Below are positions 25,341-36,804 of a stretch of DNA of 64,000 bases, piece by piece (the first letter of the stretch is position 1; every line of letters begins with the position of its first letter). The DNA lies in assembly GCA_001543385.1 (NCBI GenBank), contig LPNH01000006.1, positions 18,030-82,029 on the forward strand. The letters run 5' to 3'. The notes beneath the pieces were generated by a model. That model did not search any database. It saw only the letters and a list, made by a program, of their open reading frames with translations, and was not told the DNA's origin. Origin of the DNA: Candidatus Hemicellulosilyticus sp. P3 (GTDB lineage Bacteria; Bacteroidota; Bacteroidia; Bacteroidales; P3). Both the position numbers and the translations under genes were made by a program.

Positions 25341-25904
25341 ATGCAATCCCGCAAAGCTCTGCTCTTTTCCGCCCCCTCGGGTAGTGGCAAGACCACCATC
25401 ATCCGCGAATTGCTGCGACGCTTCGACTGCTTTGAGTTCGCCATCTCCGCCACCAGCCGCACACCTCGCCCCGGCGAACAGGACGGCGTGGACTACTATT
25501 TCCTGTCGCCGGAATCTTTCCGCCAACGTGTGGCCGAAGGAGACTTTCTGGAGTGGGAAGAGGTTTATACAGACATGTTGTACGGCACGCTGAAATCGGA
25601 AATCGACCGCATCTGGAGCAACGGGCACGTCATCATCTTTGATGTCGACGTAAAAGGCGGAATGAACATTAAACGGTATTTTGGTGACGCGGCCCTCGCC
25701 ATTTTCGTGATGCCTCCGAGCATTGAAGTGCTGCGACAAAGGCTGCTCGGCCGCGGCACCGAAAATGAAGCCACCCTGCAGCAACGTCTGGCACGTTCGC
25801 AGGCTGAATTGGAACTGGCGCCGCAATTCGACCTGACCATTGTCAACGACGACCTGGCAACAGCCGTGGCTCAGGCACAGGCCGCCATAGAACGGTTTAT
25901 CTGA
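25341..25904 (+). CDS. gmk: Guanylate kinase
   Basis: 187 residues from the ATG at 25341. P-loop SAPSGSGKT at residues 10-18, then the guanylate kinase signature TSRTPRPGEQDGVDYYFLS (GMP-binding) and GDFLEWEEVYTDMLYGT. Phosphorylates GMP to GDP in the cytoplasm. The track-length frame extends upstream into the preceding gene, but the ATG at 25341, 4 bp after that gene's stop, fits the family N-terminus. Confidence 0.96.
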   Translation: MQSRKALLFSAPSGSGKTTIIRELLRRFDCFEFAISATSRTPRPGEQDGVDYYFLSPESFRQRVAEGDFLEWEEVYTDMLYGTLKSEIDRIWSNGHVIIFDVDVKGGMNIKRYFGDAALAIFVMPPSIEVLRQRLLGRGTENEATLQQRLARSQAELELAPQFDLTIVNDDLATAVAQAQAAIERFI

Positions 25905-25917
25905 CGGAGTCTACATT

Positions 25918-26736
25918 ATGCGCACCCTCATCGCTTTTCTAAAACGATACTACCACGTGCTGGTGTTTCTCCTCTTGGAGACGACGGCGGTGGTGATGAT
26001 GGTGCACAACACCTACTATCAGGGCAGCAAGATGCTGTCATGGGGCAACAACCTTGCCGGACACTGGTATAAAGGCATCCACTCGGTGACAGGTTATTTC
26101 GGACTGAAACATGAAAATGACCTCCTGGCTGAAGAGAATGCGCAATTGCGAGCACAACTGTCGTCGTCTTATATCAGCTACAATCAACGCGAATTTGTGC
26201 TGAACGACACCGTATACCGGCAGCAGTACCGCTATCGTGAGGCCAGTGTCATCAAAAAGTCCTGGCGGCAGCAAAACAATATTATTATGGTCAACATGGG
26301 ACGCCGCCAAGGCATCCAGCGCGACATGGCTGTCATCTCGGCGCAGGGCATCGTCGGCGTGGTGGTCAACACGACGGAGAATTTTGCCTCCATCATGCCC
26401 ATCCTCCATTCCAACAGCACAAACAGTGTGAAAATAAAGCGCACCGGCAGCAACGGCACCCTCCGCTGGGACGGCACCGATTACCGCTATGCCACAGTGG
26501 AAGACATCCCCTCGACACACAAACTCTATAAGAATGACACCATTGTCACCTCGGGCCTGGCCAACGATTTCCCGGAGGGGATTGTGGTGGGTTACGTAAC
26601 GAATGTCCAGACAACACAGGGCAGCGGATTCTACAAAATCCGCATCCGCCTGTCAACCGACTTCAACCGGCTGGATCACGTATACATCATTGAAAACCGC
26701 TTTAAGGAGGAGCAGGATGCGTTGAACGCCGAATAG
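25918..26736 (+). CDS. mreC: Rod shape-determining protein MreC
   Basis: 272 residues. Single N-terminal membrane helix (about 13-33), a coiled coil around LKHENDLLAEENAQLRAQLS (60-80), then the beta-rich periplasmic domain with VNMGRRQGIQRDMAVISAQG and IVGVVV, and the C-terminal VTSGLANDFPEGIVVGYV. Scaffold of the elongasome linking MreB to the peptidoglycan synthases. Followed 6 bp later by mreD. mreB itself is not in the window. Confidence 0.96.
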   Translation: MRTLIAFLKRYYHVLVFLLLETTAVVMMVHNTYYQGSKMLSWGNNLAGHWYKGIHSVTGYFGLKHENDLLAEENAQLRAQLSSSYISYNQREFVLNDTVYRQQYRYREASVIKKSWRQQNNIIMVNMGRRQGIQRDMAVISAQGIVGVVVNTTENFASIMPILHSNSTNSVKIKRTGSNGTLRWDGTDYRYATVEDIPSTHKLYKNDTIVTSGLANDFPEGIVVGYVTNVQTTQGSGFYKIRIRLSTDFNRLDHVYIIENRFKEEQDALNAE

Positions 26737-26742
26737 ACTGCG

Positions 26743-27261
26743 ATGGAAAGCCGGCTTATACTACAGAATATTGTCCGTTTTGCGGTGCTGACACTCGTTC
26801 AGATACTGATTCTGAACAACATAAATATCAGTGGATATGCCATCCCGTATCTTTATCTGCTGTTCATCTTGATGTTGCCCACCGGCATGGGAAAGATTGC
26901 CATGCTCCTGGCAGCCTTCGTCTGTGGTCTGGCTATCGACGTTTTCAGCAATATGCTGGGATTCCACACCTTCTCATGCACCATGGTCGCTTTTGCCCGC
27001 ATCCTTTTCGCCGACCGTATTCTGACACGCAACGAACCTGTTGTCATCTCCACTCCATCCATCTACACTGTCAAAACGCAGTACTTCATCGGCTATCTGT
27101 TGGTGCTGACAGCCATATTCTACTTAACTTTCTTCTCTCTGGAATTATTTGACAGCCACGGATTCTGGCGGCTCCTGCTCAGCATCACGCTCAGCACCCT
27201 CCTGACGGTTGTATTGGCGTTGATTTCGCAGATTCTTTTTATGAAACGTCCGCACGAATGA
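26743..27261 (+). CDS. mreD: Rod shape-determining protein MreD
   Basis: 172 residues with five predicted membrane segments, e.g. YAIPYLYLLFILMLPTGM and LLAAFVCGLAIDVFSNMLGF; the DxFSNMLGFHTF stretch is typical of Bacteroidota MreD. Inner-membrane elongasome partner of MreC. Its TGA overlaps the porZ ATG (ATGA). Confidence 0.92.
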   Translation: MESRLILQNIVRFAVLTLVQILILNNINISGYAIPYLYLLFILMLPTGMGKIAMLLAAFVCGLAIDVFSNMLGFHTFSCTMVAFARILFADRILTRNEPVVISTPSIYTVKTQYFIGYLLVLTAIFYLTFFSLELFDSHGFWRLLLSITLSTLLTVVLALISQILFMKRPHE

Positions 27262-29573
27262 CACGACGACTGTTCCTCGCCCTGCTTTGTTGCTGCTTCG
27301 GGCGTCTGCTGCCGGCGCAGACCCCTATCGGCTCTTGGCGCACACATCACGCCTACAATCAGCTGTACAGGGTGGAGCAAGCCGAATCGCGCATTTATGC
27401 TGCAGGAAAGACCGGACTGATGTACTACGACAGCGCAGACGGTAAGACCGGCACACTCAGCCGCGTGGACGGTCTTTCGGAATCCGGGGTGGCAGAAATA
27501 GCCTACGACAGCGCCACGGAATGTCTGGCCATTGCCTATACCAACGCGAATGTCGACCTTGTCCAAGGAAAGGTTGTTTACAACCTGTCGGATATACGCC
27601 GAGCGGATATCAGTGGCAGCAAATCGGTTCACCGCATCCGTTTTTTCAACGGTCACGCCTATCTCTGCTGCGATTTCGGCGTGGTGGTGGTCAACGTGGC
27701 AAGGCATGAGATTGCCCGGACATTCTATCTGGGCACCAATGCAAACCGGGCCGCGGTGTATGACATGGTTTTTACACCGACCGAGATGATCGCCGCCACC
27801 TCGCAGGGGCTCATGCACATCGACATCAACGACCCTTATCCCAACATTGCCACCCGCTGGCTATGTGACAGCACACTCGCCGCACTGGACGAGACCCCCG
27901 TCATGACGGCGTGGTTTGACAATTGCGTCTATGTGGCCGCCCAGACCTATCTGCCCGATTCGCTGCGTCTCTACCGTTACGAGGGCATGCGTAACTACCG
28001 TCTTGTCGACGCGGACCAGATACAATCGGTCCGGGCCACACCGTCGCAGCTTGTGGTATGCAAATGGGGCGGCATCGACCTCTATACACCCGGTCAGGAG
28101 ACACCTGTCACCTTGCACGCCAACGACTATTGGATCACTATGGCCAACCACGACGCACTGGCGGTGGATGGCAAAACCGTCTGGGTCGCCCACGACTATG
28201 AGGGGTTGCTCGCCATTGACCTGAACGAGACTGGTGCAATTGTGAATTTTATACCCGACGCCCCGCTGAACCAAGATAATGTGTATCGCCTCAACGCCGA
28301 CAGGAGCCGTGTGTTGCTGGCCCCGGGCGGGAAACGCACCACTTACGAAAATGCATACCTGCCAGCCCGGATATGCTGTCTGCAGCAGGATCGGTGGCAG
28401 CATGTCACAGGTGCAGCACTCGACACGTTGAACGATATTGTCGAGGCTGTCACCGACCCCGCCGACCCATCCCACATTGTGGCTGCCAGCTGGGGAAAAG
28501 GGCTCGTCGACATACGGGACGGGCGCGTGAACGATGTCTTCAACGAGACCAACAGTGACGGAGCCCTGCAGCCTTACCGCAGTGGCAGCTACCGTTCGTT
28601 GCGTACCGGTGGTGTGGCTTTCGACCGTCAAGGCACCCTATGGGCCACCAACTCGCTGGCACGCAACGCGCTGGTGTCACGGCAGTCCGACGGCACATGG
28701 AACGCCTTCGACACTTACAGCATGGTGGGCAACAGCGAAGTGGACCACGTGCTATGCGACAGTGTACGCGGCTATGTGTGGTTTTACGGGCGCGCCAACG
28801 CCATATATGTGCATGACGGCGGATCCCGCATGGCCTATGTCGACCCCAACAACGGCAGCAAAAAGAACACCACGTCCGTAAACTGCGTCGTACAGGACCG
28901 TAGTGGAGACATGTGGATAGGGACGAACGGCGGCATCAAGGTTATCTACGATGCCTATAAAACCTTCTCCAACGGCGGTCATGGCGAGAAATCGCCGGTG
29001 AACTGCAGCAATATCATTATCGACAACGGTGTGTTTGTAGAATACCTGATGGCCTATGAGAACATCACTTGCATTGCCGTCGACGGCGCCAACCGCAAAT
29101 GGGTGGGCACTGCCAACGGCGGGCTCTATCTGATTTCATCCAACGGGCAAGAGGAGTTGGTTCATTTCACCAAGCAGAACAGCCCGCTGCTTTCCAATAA
29201 AATTATCGCACTGGCCATCCATCCCGGAAGCGGCGAAGTGTTTATCGGCACAGACTGCGGACTTATCTCCTATCGCAGCACCGCCACCTACGCCACAGCC
29301 ACACCCGACGATGACATCCATGCGTTTCCCAACCCTGTCGAACCCGGCTACGACGGCCCCGTAGCCATCAAGGGTTTCACACGCGACGCCCTGGTCCATA
29401 TCACCGATGCAGCCGGACATGTGGTCTTCAGCACCCGGGCGCTGGGCGGACAGGCCATTTGGGACGGCCGCACCAACAGCGGACGCCGGGTGGCCAGCGG
29501 TGTCTATTATGTCTTTGCCTCGGACGAGGAGAAGGGCAACCGTTCTGTGACCAAGATTTTGGTGATCAGATGA
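27258..29573 (+). CDS. porZ: Type IX secretion component PorZ (beta-propeller surface protein)
   Basis: 771 residues, close to the P. gingivalis protein (776). Signal peptide ending LLPAQ, then the conserved PIGSWRTHHAYNQLYRV and two seven-bladed-propeller-like regions with repeated 'VxDxxGxxWxGTxxGG' elements (DRSGDMWIGTNGGIKV, RKWVGTANGGLYLIS). C-terminal domain from about 685 (AFPNPVEPGYDGPVAIKGF) with 'ASGVYYVFAS...KILVIR' is a T9SS CTD-like module. PorZ is part of the surface attachment complex that hands anionic LPS to the PorU sortase. Embedded between mreD and recO with 4-bp overlaps at both ends. Confidence 0.9.
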   Translation: MTRRLFLALLCCCFGRLLPAQTPIGSWRTHHAYNQLYRVEQAESRIYAAGKTGLMYYDSADGKTGTLSRVDGLSESGVAEIAYDSATECLAIAYTNANVDLVQGKVVYNLSDIRRADISGSKSVHRIRFFNGHAYLCCDFGVVVVNVARHEIARTFYLGTNANRAAVYDMVFTPTEMIAATSQGLMHIDINDPYPNIATRWLCDSTLAALDETPVMTAWFDNCVYVAAQTYLPDSLRLYRYEGMRNYRLVDADQIQSVRATPSQLVVCKWGGIDLYTPGQETPVTLHANDYWITMANHDALAVDGKTVWVAHDYEGLLAIDLNETGAIVNFIPDAPLNQDNVYRLNADRSRVLLAPGGKRTTYENAYLPARICCLQQDRWQHVTGAALDTLNDIVEAVTDPADPSHIVAASWGKGLVDIRDGRVNDVFNETNSDGALQPYRSGSYRSLRTGGVAFDRQGTLWATNSLARNALVSRQSDGTWNAFDTYSMVGNSEVDHVLCDSVRGYVWFYGRANAIYVHDGGSRMAYVDPNNGSKKNTTSVNCVVQDRSGDMWIGTNGGIKVIYDAYKTFSNGGHGEKSPVNCSNIIIDNGVFVEYLMAYENITCIAVDGANRKWVGTANGGLYLISSNGQEELVHFTKQNSPLLSNKIIALAIHPGSGEVFIGTDCGLISYRSTATYATATPDDDIHAFPNPVEPGYDGPVAIKGFTRDALVHITDAAGHVVFSTRALGGQAIWDGRTNSGRRVASGVYYVFASDEEKGNRSVTKILVIR

Positions 29574-30298
29574 GTACGTTGGTCAATACACCCGGCGTTG
29601 TGCTACACTGCACACATTATTCCGAAAGTTCTGTCATCGCCCGCATCTTCACCCGTGAACTGGGCGTACGAAGTTTCATGGTGAAAGGGGTGCGCGGTCG
29701 CAACGGCCGTGTGAAACAGAATATGCTGCAGCCGCTGAGCGTCGTCGAACTGACAGCATACAACAACCCACGCGCCGACCTGCATTATGTAAAGGAGATG
29801 TGTCTGCTTCACGACGATGCAGCCGAGGATTCGATGGTGTACAACGCGTTGCGCTTTTTCAAAGCCGAGCTGCTGTACAAGACGTTGCGCGAGGAGGTGC
29901 CGCAACCCGAACTTTTCGACTATGTGGCCGACGGATTGCCCTACCCTGCCGCCCACCAACCGGTTATGTTCATGCTGCAGCTGAGCCGCCATCTGGGAAT
30001 AGAGCCCTTGGACAACTACAGCCGCCTCGCACCCTACTTTGAACCGGACGAGGGCCGTTTCGGAGCCGATCCCGCTCCACCCGCCGGCGCACCAGGCCAT
30101 GGAACAGGTTTTGACGGCGAGAGCAGCCTCTTGTTACACCACTACCTGCAGGCCGCCCACAACACAATGCCCTTGCCTGCCGCCACCCAGCGCCAACGCA
30201 ATACACTTGTTGACCTGCTGATCGCATACTACAGCATCCATCTCAACGGCTTCCGGCATTTCACATCGCACGATATTCTCCACACGGTGCTCAATTGA
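29570..30298 (+). CDS. recO: DNA repair protein RecO
   Basis: 242 residues from the ATG at 29570, overlapping the porZ stop by 4 bp. N-terminal OB-fold signature VVLHCTHYSESSVIARIFTR and VKGVRGRNGRVKQNMLQPLS; helical C-terminal half (ELLYKTLREEVPQPELFDYV). Mediator that loads RecA together with RecR. Bacteroidota versions often lack the zinc cysteines, as here. A longer frame start inside porZ is not credible. Confidence 0.92.
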   Translation: MSTLVNTPGVVLHCTHYSESSVIARIFTRELGVRSFMVKGVRGRNGRVKQNMLQPLSVVELTAYNNPRADLHYVKEMCLLHDDAAEDSMVYNALRFFKAELLYKTLREEVPQPELFDYVADGLPYPAAHQPVMFMLQLSRHLGIEPLDNYSRLAPYFEPDEGRFGADPAPPAGAPGHGTGFDGESSLLLHHYLQAAHNTMPLPAATQRQRNTLVDLLIAYYSIHLNGFRHFTSHDILHTVLN

Positions 30299-30354
30299 GC
30301 CGGCGGATCGGACCGCAGCCACCATGGGGCAGGCAGCACAAGATTAGGATGCAT

Positions 30355-30385
30355 TTTGCCTAATAGCAAAAAAAATGTACATTTG
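30355..30385 (+). promoter_or_regulatory. Promoter of the subtilisin-barrel gene
   Basis: TTTG at 30355-30358 and TACATTTG at 30378-30385, 19 bp apart, match the Bacteroidota consensus. It implies that the ATG at 30434, with its signal peptide, is the true start. Confidence 0.75.
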
Positions 30386-30433
30386 CATATTGTCTTAAAC
30401 CAAGCATATTCACGCAACAACATCTGCACAACA

Positions 30434-32737
30434 ATGAAGAGAATCTTTCCGCTCCTGCTGACACTGCTGACAGCAACGGTGTTGCACGCCCAGTCGTATT
30501 ATTGGGTGATGCTGACCGACAAAGGCAATGCTGTCTTCGACCCCTACAACTATTTTGACACACACGCGCTGGCACGATATCAAGCGTGCGGAGCGGACCT
30601 CCACGACCTATCGAACTACCCCCTGGATTCAGATTATACAAAGCAGGTGAACGACTTGGCGTGCGAGGAGCTGGGGGCGTCACGCTGGCTTAACGCCATG
30701 GCTGTCAAGGCCACCCCCGACCAGGCGGAGCGCATCGGGGCGCTGCCTTTTGTAAAGGCTGTGCTGGCCATCCGCAGCGATGCGCAGTTGGCACAACATG
30801 ACAACGACAACGCGGACGCTCCTTCCGACGGCAAAAACGCCACCAGACTGACTGACCAGCTGAAGCGTATGCAAGGTCATCTGTTTGTCCGCAACGGACT
30901 GGACGGAAGCGGCCTCCGCATTGCCGTGTTCGACGGCGGGTTCCCCCACGTCGACACTCATCCCGCTTTCGCCCACCTGCGTGACGGGAAGCGCATTGTG
31001 GACACCTGGAATTTCCCAAACAAGAAAGCGGACGTCTACGGATGGAACAGCCACGGGACGATGACGCTGAGCTGTATCACCGGCATTTTCAACGGGCGGC
31101 AGCTGGGACTGGCCACCGGCGCCGAGGTGATGCTCTATCGCACCGAAGTGGAGCTGGAACCCGCCAAGGAAGAGGTGTGGTGGATGATGGCCATGGAACG
31201 AGCCGACCAGTACGGGGCCAACATCGTCAGCAGTTCGCTGGGATATGGAAAAGAACGCTATTACACCACCGACATGGACGGGACCTCATTGGTGGCACGT
31301 GCCGCTAATATGGCTGCGCGCAAAGGTATGCTGGTTTGTAACTCGGCCGGCAACGAGGGTACTGAAAACCAGTGGAAGACAATCATCACCCCTGCCGACG
31401 CTGACAGTGTGCTCTGCATCGGTGGCACCACCTCTTCGCTCACGCAATATAATCACATCTACTTCAGTTCTTACGGACCAAGTGCAGACGGCCGGATGAA
31501 GCCTAATGTCAGCGCTTTCGGCCATGCACTGGCCGCAACGCCGTCAAAAGACTCCGTCACCTACGTGGACGGAACCAGTTTTTCGTGCCCGCTTGTGGCC
31601 GGTTTTGCAGCCTGCGCCTGGCAAAGCAACCGTAATCTGTCGGCCATGCAGATGAAAGAGGCCATTGAACGCTCGGGAGACCTCTACCCTTATTTCGACT
31701 ACGCACTGGGCTACGGCGTTCCGCAGGCATCGTTTTTCACCGAAACCCGGCAAACAGCGGATCCCACGTTCCGGTTCGAAGAGTCAACTGACAGCGTGAC
31801 AGTGTATATACCGGAACCGGGGTGCCGTACAACAGTGTTCTACAACAAACAACGCCCCGGCGGCATGCTGGACCATTACGCCAATCTGGCTATCGAGAGC
31901 CGGACTCCGGTGCGGATACGATTCCACAAAGCCTCGCTTGACAGCTGTACACTGAATGTGTGGTTTGACGGGTATACCAACAGTTACCTGCTGACCGCCG
32001 CCGACCAGGTGCGCTGGTCTGACACTTCGCTCCCCTTCCGCCCGAATGTCGCCAGCGAGGACGGCGACGCCACTCACAGTTTCCGTCTCAACCGGGCACT
32101 GGCCGACAACAAGCCGTCGGCCCGCGGCATCGGCGGACGCTGGCACCGGGAACTGTATGTCGACTTCGGAAGCATGGTCAACACCGAAAGCGAGGAACTG
32201 ACCTTGCACGGATTCTCGTCAACGGCACACATCGGTCTGCGCCATGTACGCGCCTTGGGCAAATATTACAGCCTGGGTGCGGCCTTTGAGTGGGGACGGC
32301 AGCGCTACAACTTGGACAAAACGTCCAACAACGGACTTGACACCCGATTCGGGCTCGACGCCGACCACGACGTGAAGTTCAAACAGCTGTATCACAACGA
32401 CTGGTCACTGGAGGTGTTTCAACGTGTGTGCTTCGTGCGCGGAGGCCTGCTCAGCCGCGGCATCTACTGGGATCTGGGGTTCTACGGAAGCTACTCCAAC
32501 TTCCACTACAAGTTAGCCACGAAAAAGAACAACGGCGTGCCCGCCATGGAGGTGGACATCACGAACCCTGCTTTTGACGGACGCTACTTCTGGAACTGGG
32601 GTATGACCACCCGTATCGCCTACGACATAGTGGGCATTTACGCCCGTTACCGGATGACCACCTGCCATATCGCCGACGACGCCGTTTGCCCCATACGGCT
32701 GCCACGTTTGGAGGCAGGCATTGAATTGAATTTTTAA
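30434..32737 (+). CDS. S8 (subtilisin-like) peptidase fused to a C-terminal outer-membrane-barrel-like domain
   Basis: 767 residues from the ATG at 30434, which starts a signal peptide ending VLHAQ. A short inhibitor-like propeptide (about 20-115) precedes the S8 domain with Asp167 (IAVFDGGF), His207 (NSHGTM), Asn307 (NSAGNEG) and Ser382 (GTSFSCP), so it looks active. After a beta-sandwich region (about 435-545), residues 570-767 alternate like membrane beta strands (TAHIGLRHVRALGKYYSLGA, GIYWDLGFYGSYSNFHY, MTTRIAYDIVGIYARYRM) and end with LPRLEAGIELNF, a terminal Phe typical of outer-membrane proteins. No T9SS sorting domain is visible. See findings. Confidence 0.88.
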   Translation: MKRIFPLLLTLLTATVLHAQSYYWVMLTDKGNAVFDPYNYFDTHALARYQACGADLHDLSNYPLDSDYTKQVNDLACEELGASRWLNAMAVKATPDQAERIGALPFVKAVLAIRSDAQLAQHDNDNADAPSDGKNATRLTDQLKRMQGHLFVRNGLDGSGLRIAVFDGGFPHVDTHPAFAHLRDGKRIVDTWNFPNKKADVYGWNSHGTMTLSCITGIFNGRQLGLATGAEVMLYRTEVELEPAKEEVWWMMAMERADQYGANIVSSSLGYGKERYYTTDMDGTSLVARAANMAARKGMLVCNSAGNEGTENQWKTIITPADADSVLCIGGTTSSLTQYNHIYFSSYGPSADGRMKPNVSAFGHALAATPSKDSVTYVDGTSFSCPLVAGFAACAWQSNRNLSAMQMKEAIERSGDLYPYFDYALGYGVPQASFFTETRQTADPTFRFEESTDSVTVYIPEPGCRTTVFYNKQRPGGMLDHYANLAIESRTPVRIRFHKASLDSCTLNVWFDGYTNSYLLTAADQVRWSDTSLPFRPNVASEDGDATHSFRLNRALADNKPSARGIGGRWHRELYVDFGSMVNTESEELTLHGFSSTAHIGLRHVRALGKYYSLGAAFEWGRQRYNLDKTSNNGLDTRFGLDADHDVKFKQLYHNDWSLEVFQRVCFVRGGLLSRGIYWDLGFYGSYSNFHYKLATKKNNGVPAMEVDITNPAFDGRYFWNWGMTTRIAYDIVGIYARYRMTTCHIADDAVCPIRLPRLEAGIELNF

Positions 32738-32783
32738 GACATCCCACGTATATCATTTATTATCAAATAACCCATTATTCCCC

Positions 32784-34784
<2,001 letters not shown>

Positions 34785-34803
34785 AACAACATTTCTGTCC
34801 CCA

Positions 34804-34843
34804 AAAGAGCGGCAAAGTTTTAAAGAGCTTTGCCGCTCTTTCG
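34804..34843 (+). terminator. Rho-independent terminator after hutU
   Basis: AAAGAGCGGCAAAG (34804-34817) pairs perfectly with CTTTGCCGCTCTTT (34828-34841), 14 bp, with the T run forming the end of the stem. The stem core AGAGCGGC is the same as in the terminator at 4769. Confidence 0.88.
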
Positions 34844-34893
34844 TTGAATACAATATTTTCCGGAGGAGAAAACACGACTGTCAAAAAAATTTG

Positions 34894-34901
34894 TATTTTT
34901 G
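34894..34901 (+). promoter_or_regulatory. -7 element (TATTTTTG) of glmS
   Basis: TATTTTTG lies 30 bp before the glmS ATG at 34931 and downstream of the hutU terminator. It excludes the longer in-frame start at 34844. No clear TTTG at -33. Confidence 0.65.
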
Positions 34902-34930
34902 CAGATTATTATAACAAACATGTAGCAATC

Positions 34931-36790
34931 ATGTGTGGCATCGTTGGATACATCGGGGAGCAGCAGGCCTACCCCGTCTTAATTAAAGGCTTGCACCGTT
35001 TGGAATACAGAGGCTATGATTCAGCCGGTATCGCACTTATCAATCCTGAAGGGACGCTTTCGGTGAACAAAGCCAAAGGTAAAGTGGCCGCATTAGAGGC
35101 ACTCTGCGCCGACAAAGACATCACGGGCACCATCGGCATCGCCCATACCCGCTGGGCCACGCACGGCGAGCCCAACACCACAAACGCCCACCCGCACTAC
35201 TCCCAAAGCAAGAATCTGGCGCTGGTGCACAACGGCATCATAGAAAACTACAAGTCGCTGCGTGCCGAGATGGAAAATCACGGACTCTCGTTCTGCAGCG
35301 ACACCGACACCGAGGTGTTGGTGCAGTTGGTGGAATATATGCAGGTGAGCCACGAATGCGACCTGTATACAGCCGTGCAGCTGGCTTTGAAGAATGTTGT
35401 CGGGGCCTATGCCATCGCCATTCTGGACCGGCGCAACCCGGACCAGATTATCTGTGCCCGCAAAGGCAGCCCGCTCATTATCGGCATCGGCAAAGATGAA
35501 AACGGGAAGGCGGAATTTTTCCTCGGCAGCGACGCCACCCCCATCATTGAATACACAGACAAAGTAGTCTACCTGCAGGACGAAGAGATTGCCATCATGG
35601 ACCGCATCGGCCGTATGGACATCACCAATCTCGCCAATGTAAAACAGACGCCGCAGATCCATACGCTGCAGATGAATCTCGACCAATTGGAGAAAGGCGG
35701 TTTTCCGCATTTCATGCTCAAGGAGATATGGGAGCAACCCAACGCGCTGCGCACCTGCATCCGCGGTCGTCTGAATGTAGTGGAGAAGGATGTGCTGCTG
35801 AGCGGCATCATCGACCACAAAGAGCGGTTCATCAATGCGAATCGCATCATCATCTGCGCCTGCGGCACTTCGTGGCACTCGGCCTTGATTGGGAAATATT
35901 TCATTGAAGAGGCGACACAGATACCCGTCGAGGTGGAGTATGCCTCGGAATTCCGCTACCGCAATCCGGTCATCCACTCCGATGACGTGGTGATCGCCGT
36001 GTCACAGTCCGGTGAGACCGCCGACACACTGGCTGCCATACAGTTGGCCAAGTCGCATGGCGCTTTTTGCTACGGCATTTGCAATGTCATCGGCTCAAGC
36101 ATCGCACGCGCCACCGACAGCGGCACCTACCTGCATGTGGGGCCCGAAATCGGCGTGGCCTCAACCAAAGCATTCACCGGGCAGGTGATCACGTTGGCGT
36201 TGCTTGGTTTGGCCATTGCAAAAGAGAAAAAGACTCTGGACGAACAGATGTTTCATATGCTTGTCGACGAACTGCAGCAGATTCCGGACAAGATGCAATG
36301 GACCTTGGAGCACAACAAGCATATCGACCAGTTCGCCCAAATATTCACCTACGCCAAAAATTTCATCTACCTCGGACGCGGTTACAACTACCCCGTCGCC
36401 CTCGAAGGCGCATTGAAGCTGAAAGAGATCAGCTACATCCATGCTGAAGGCTATCCGGCCGCTGAAATGAAACACGGCCCCATCGCCCTGATTGACGAGG
36501 AGATGCCCGTGGTCGTCATTGCGCCGAAACGCGGCATCTATGAAAAAGTGGTGAGCAATATCCAAGAGGTCAAATCGCGCAAGGGTAAAATCATCTCCGT
36601 AGTGACAGAGGGTGACACAACGGTCAAAGAGATGAGCGACTACTGTTTCGAGATTCCGGACACCCGAGACTGCTTTGTGCCGCTGCTGGCAGTCATCCCG
36701 CTGCAGTTGCTGAGCTACTATGTAGCGGTGGCCAAAGGCCGCAATGTGGACCAGCCGCGCAATCTGGCCAAGAGCGTCACGGTGGAGTAA
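34931..36790 (+). CDS. glmS: Glutamine--fructose-6-phosphate aminotransferase (isomerising)
   Basis: 619 residues starting MCGIVGYIG: Cys2, exposed after removal of Met, is the glutaminase nucleophile, which fixes the start. Glutaminase signatures HRLEYRGYDSAGIAL, HTRWATHGEPNTTNAHPH; two SIS domains from about 285 with CACGTSWHSALIGKYFIE, VSQSGETADTLAA, STKAFTGQV, and the C-terminal NLAKSVTVE. Makes glucosamine-6-phosphate for peptidoglycan, LPS and other glycans. The ROK kinase gene follows after 14 bp. Confidence 0.97.
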   Translation: MCGIVGYIGEQQAYPVLIKGLHRLEYRGYDSAGIALINPEGTLSVNKAKGKVAALEALCADKDITGTIGIAHTRWATHGEPNTTNAHPHYSQSKNLALVHNGIIENYKSLRAEMENHGLSFCSDTDTEVLVQLVEYMQVSHECDLYTAVQLALKNVVGAYAIAILDRRNPDQIICARKGSPLIIGIGKDENGKAEFFLGSDATPIIEYTDKVVYLQDEEIAIMDRIGRMDITNLANVKQTPQIHTLQMNLDQLEKGGFPHFMLKEIWEQPNALRTCIRGRLNVVEKDVLLSGIIDHKERFINANRIIICACGTSWHSALIGKYFIEEATQIPVEVEYASEFRYRNPVIHSDDVVIAVSQSGETADTLAAIQLAKSHGAFCYGICNVIGSSIARATDSGTYLHVGPEIGVASTKAFTGQVITLALLGLAIAKEKKTLDEQMFHMLVDELQQIPDKMQWTLEHNKHIDQFAQIFTYAKNFIYLGRGYNYPVALEGALKLKEISYIHAEGYPAAEMKHGPIALIDEEMPVVVIAPKRGIYEKVVSNIQEVKSRKGKIISVVTEGDTTVKEMSDYCFEIPDTRDCFVPLLAVIPLQLLSYYVAVAKGRNVDQPRNLAKSVTVE

Positions 36791-36804
36791 ACGGACAAAA
36801 AGTG

